A stretch of 64,000 nucleotides of DNA, from contig NW_019091587.1 in the NCBI RefSeq assembly GCF_001949145.1, positions 333,441 to 397,440 on the forward strand, written 5' to 3'. Below the pieces are notes generated by a model. It was not told the DNA's origin. It saw only the letters and a program-made list of their open reading frames with translations, and made no database searches. The translations under genes were made by a program, and so were the position numbers. Source of the DNA: Acanthaster planci (Eukaryota; Echinodermata; Asteroidea; Valvatida; Acanthasteridae). Positions 61,445 to 64,000 of this stretch are shown one piece after another (position 1 is the first letter of the stretch; every line of letters starts with the position of its first letter).

Positions 61445-61896
61445 TAGGGCTGTGCCAAATATTCGATAGATTATCAAGTATTCAGGTATTATTTTTTGAA
61501 TTGGAATATTTGAATGTGAAATTCATGGAAAGGGAGAGTTTTCTTTGATTTAAATGCAGAAAATTGCACTACGGAGGCTTGTTTCAAGCAGATTCAAATG
61601 AAAAGTGACAAATCTTACAACTATCCGAAAGTGATTACTTATTGAAAAATTTAAAAGGAATAGACATTTTCAATAGGACAAGAAGTATTTTTTATCTCTT
61701 AAACCTTACAAAATCGTGTCTGGAGATACTCATAGATGTAAGAAGCTATTATATTGATTGTAATGTATAATTGTGTGCGTTATTGTAACTGATATTGGTT
61801 TGTTCTGCCAGTCCATATGACTGAATATTCGGATATTTGTTTCAAATTGCAGGTTGAATATTCGAACAGGGAATTATTCGAATTGATTCAGCCCTA
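61445..61896. mobile_element. hAT-like non-autonomous element
   Basis: The left end is TAGGGCTGTGCCAAATATTCGA and the right end is its approximate inverse, TTCGAATTGATTCAGCCCTA. The flanks ATTTGATT and ATTTTGAT could be a diverged 8-base target-site duplication, as hAT elements make. The element is about 452 bases with AT-rich content and repeated AATATTCGA-type words. No transposase is seen. Confidence 0.65.
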
Positions 61897-62129
61897 ATTT
61901 TGATTCTCGAAAAAGTAATTAAGTATATGTTGTCCCACCTGGATGCCACTCAACTCATAGGTGTGAAGCATCGTAGTGTCCTTGTGACAGGCTGTTACGA
62001 AATCAGGCTCAGCCCCCTCCCCCCATCTCTGGAACTCTCCAGCTATTTGGAAGGTTTGATGTGCAATGACGACCTTTGTCTCCGTGCACAGTCCGAACAT
62101 TTTTTTATTGTTGCCAATAATGAGCTCCC

Positions 62130-62615
62130 GTGATTTATATGCCAGGAAGTATGAAAAAGTCATGGAAGTTTGTTGTCGTTTGCGAGGCCAGGAAAAGTCT
62201 TGGAATTTTGTAAAAATGACTAAAGTCACAGAAAGGAATTTTTCAAACACTGTGCGATTTCTATTATCAGAAACAAGTGCATAAAATGCATCGTGACTTC
62301 ATTTTATTAGCAACTTTAAAAGTAGTTATTAGTATTATTGATTTGTTAATTCGTGTGTAGTGGCCACAGGCCAAATTGTACATAATTTAAAATAAAATAT
62401 ATCAAGATGAACAAAAATAAGATATAACATTTGCCGTACTTAAAAACATTACATATTAGTCAAACAACTAAACTGGCACAAGAATCTAAAACAAGAAAAA
62501 AAGAGTCCTATCCCGAATAGTCCTAGAAATTACGTTCTTGGGTCATGGATTTTTATAATTTGGTCATGGAAAAGTCACATTTAAATGTTCCTTGCATGTG
62601 GGTTCAGGAACCCTG
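62130..62615. mobile_element. Possible end of a CAGGGTTCC-type element
   Basis: The right end, in reverse complement, reads CAGGGTTCCTGAACCCACAT, a terminus style common in non-autonomous hAT elements. AAAAGTCATGGAAG, GGAAAAGTCTTGGAATTTT and GGTCATGGAAAAGTCACATT recur inside. The left boundary is not clear. Confidence 0.35.
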
Positions 62616-63452
62616 ATACATGCGTACCGGCATACATGTAGGTTCTCTATTGCTTCATGTACATGTGGAAAAAATTTCCTTTGTTGAAGCAAATTACAGA
62701 ATGTTTGTTCCCACTGACATTTTTAAATACTCAAGTGCAGTGGCATACCATAGGTGTATTTTTCAGAGAACTTTCCTTTTGAAACCACACAAGGAAATGT
62801 CACCACATATCTTGTGAATAATTGAACACCCCTGTAAAACAAAGCTAGTTTCTAATGTCTTTTTGGAGTACCGGTACTTCATGCTTGAGCAGAACAACTT
62901 CAACATCACCATTTAATTCGTCGAGGAAGTTCCATATGAAATTCATTGCAGCATAAAGCTGCATTTCCCTCACATCACAAATAATCAAGTCTGTCTGTTC
63001 ATATTCTCTCTGTGTGAAGAACGCAGCACTTCAGTAGTTTAATTTCCGCATGTCAACATTGACAGTGGCCATTGTACGGTGAAGATACAGAGAGAATGCG
63101 TGGGAAATGGATCCACAGCTAAACCTCTGAACCGCGGAGGAAGAGGTCGCCCAGTATTGTGTGGTTCTTGTTTTTCTATTGGCCTAGTTTTCTGCCCGTT
63201 TTCCATGGAATCGTTGATAAGTCAACTTGTTGGGCCGATGAAACCTCAATTCAGTTTGGAGCAGGAAGTAGTAGTGGTTTTCCTTATTGCTCTTACACTG
63301 CTCACAGTAACGGATACAAATACATGTACAGGGGTGAGATATACATGTATGTCAAGATTTTTCCGATTTTCAGGAAATATTTGTCTGGAATTTTCGATTT
63401 CAGGATTTTTTAAAACAATCTCTTGTGAAATCAGGAAAATCCTGAGTTTACT

Positions 63453-63886
63453 ATTAACTCTAGCTGCCCAGTATCCATCAAGCTTCATCAAGCAGGTTTT
63501 GCGACGTGGGTTTTGTCAGGTTTGGTACCATACCCGATGAACTTCTTGTCGAACTTTGTTGGACTTGCTATTAAAGGCCGGGGTGGTGATGTTGGATTTT
63601 GTGTGAGTTGGGAAACACAGGGTTTATTGTGTGCAGTGTCTGGCTTGCTGTACCAATTGTTGCACTATGCTTGATTTTGTCGGGTTGGTACTGTTCAGTG
63701 CAAGTCATCCTATACTGCATAGACCCATCCATACCATATCACTCAAACTCCAACGGGCTCATTCTGTTAGAGTTTATTCGGTTTGGTACAGTGACCTGAA
63801 TGTACAAGTACATAGACAAGTACATGCATCTGAAGTTTGTTGGCTTCAGTATACTCTTTAGTGCAAGAACCAAGGGGGTTAGGGTT
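63453..63886. mobile_element. TTAACCC-ended MITE, copy C
   Basis: The left end is degraded (TTAACTCTAGCTGCCC) and the right end, GGGGGTTAGGGTTAA, is intact. It is a close relative of copy B, including the shared run CATCCTATACTGCATAGACC in both. The two lie about 4.4 kb apart, in ERM introns 1 and 2. Confidence 0.7.
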
Positions 63887-64000
63887 AAGGTCTTTTACCT
63901 CAAGAAGTTGACATACTAAACAAGAAATGGGTATCTTAATGGATACCCTTCAGGCAAACACGAATACGTGTACAGTATATCATATACCTGTTGGACCCTT

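Larger units (their letters stand above)
60764..64000 (+). other. ERM intron 2 (incomplete)
   Basis: The intron begins GTAGGT and runs off the window. I do not see the next conserved FERM exon, which would code the segment after LFDQ. It holds a hAT-like element (61445-61896), a probable end of another element (near 62615) and a TTAACCC-ended element (63453-63886). A degenerate echo of the exon end occurs at 60849-60882, noted separately. Confidence 0.8.

Noticed and set aside
1-64000. tRNA, rRNA or CRISPR features
   Set aside because: I saw no convincing tRNA B-box and acceptor pair, no rRNA-like stretch and no regularly spaced direct repeats.

Overview
The window looks like a piece of nuclear genome from an invertebrate animal, most likely a marine deuterostome such as an echinoderm. 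The exact group is an inference. Every gene is split by GT-AG introns, coding exons are a small share of the sequence, and short inverted-repeat transposons and ACATGT-rich DNA fill the gaps. The encoded proteins (PRDM13, radial spoke protein RSPH3, adrenodoxin FDX1 and an ezrin/radixin/moesin protein) are animal families. I see no bacterial operon, CRISPR array, phage or plasmid feature.

Layout. 1-11553 holds no recognisable gene; a GC-richer block at about 5.8-6.6 kb and a GAGTC-rich transposon near 9.0-9.55 kb stand out. 11554-33878 (+) is a three-exon PRDM13 gene whose joined frame gives 747 residues, with introns of about 8.1 and 12.0 kb. 33879-37670 lies between the 3' ends of PRDM13 and RSPH3. 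37671-42453 (-) is a complete seven-exon RSPH3 gene (403 residues). The 665 bp at 42454-43118 separate the start codons of RSPH3 and FDX1, which point away from each other, and probably form a shared promoter. 43119-45914 (+) is a complete four-exon FDX1 gene (226 residues) with all four iron-sulfur cysteines. 45915-48890 is intergenic. About 48.89-50.13 kb looks like the promoter and 5' end of an ezrin/radixin/moesin gene (+); its first two coding exons (MPKT, then 28 residues of the FERM domain) lie at 50115 and 60680, and the rest is beyond the window.

The four genes do unrelated jobs: a neural transcription regulator, a ciliary radial spoke protein, a mitochondrial electron carrier and a membrane-cytoskeleton linker. 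They look like ordinary neighbours, not a pathway cluster. The most distinctive non-coding content is a set of small inverted-repeat elements in the introns: a TTAACCC-ended family in the ezrin/radixin/moesin gene, a hAT-like element, and palindromic elements in introns of RSPH3, FDX1 and PRDM13. I found no convincing previously undescribed biological system; the repeat families and candidate regulatory blocks are what deserve a second look.
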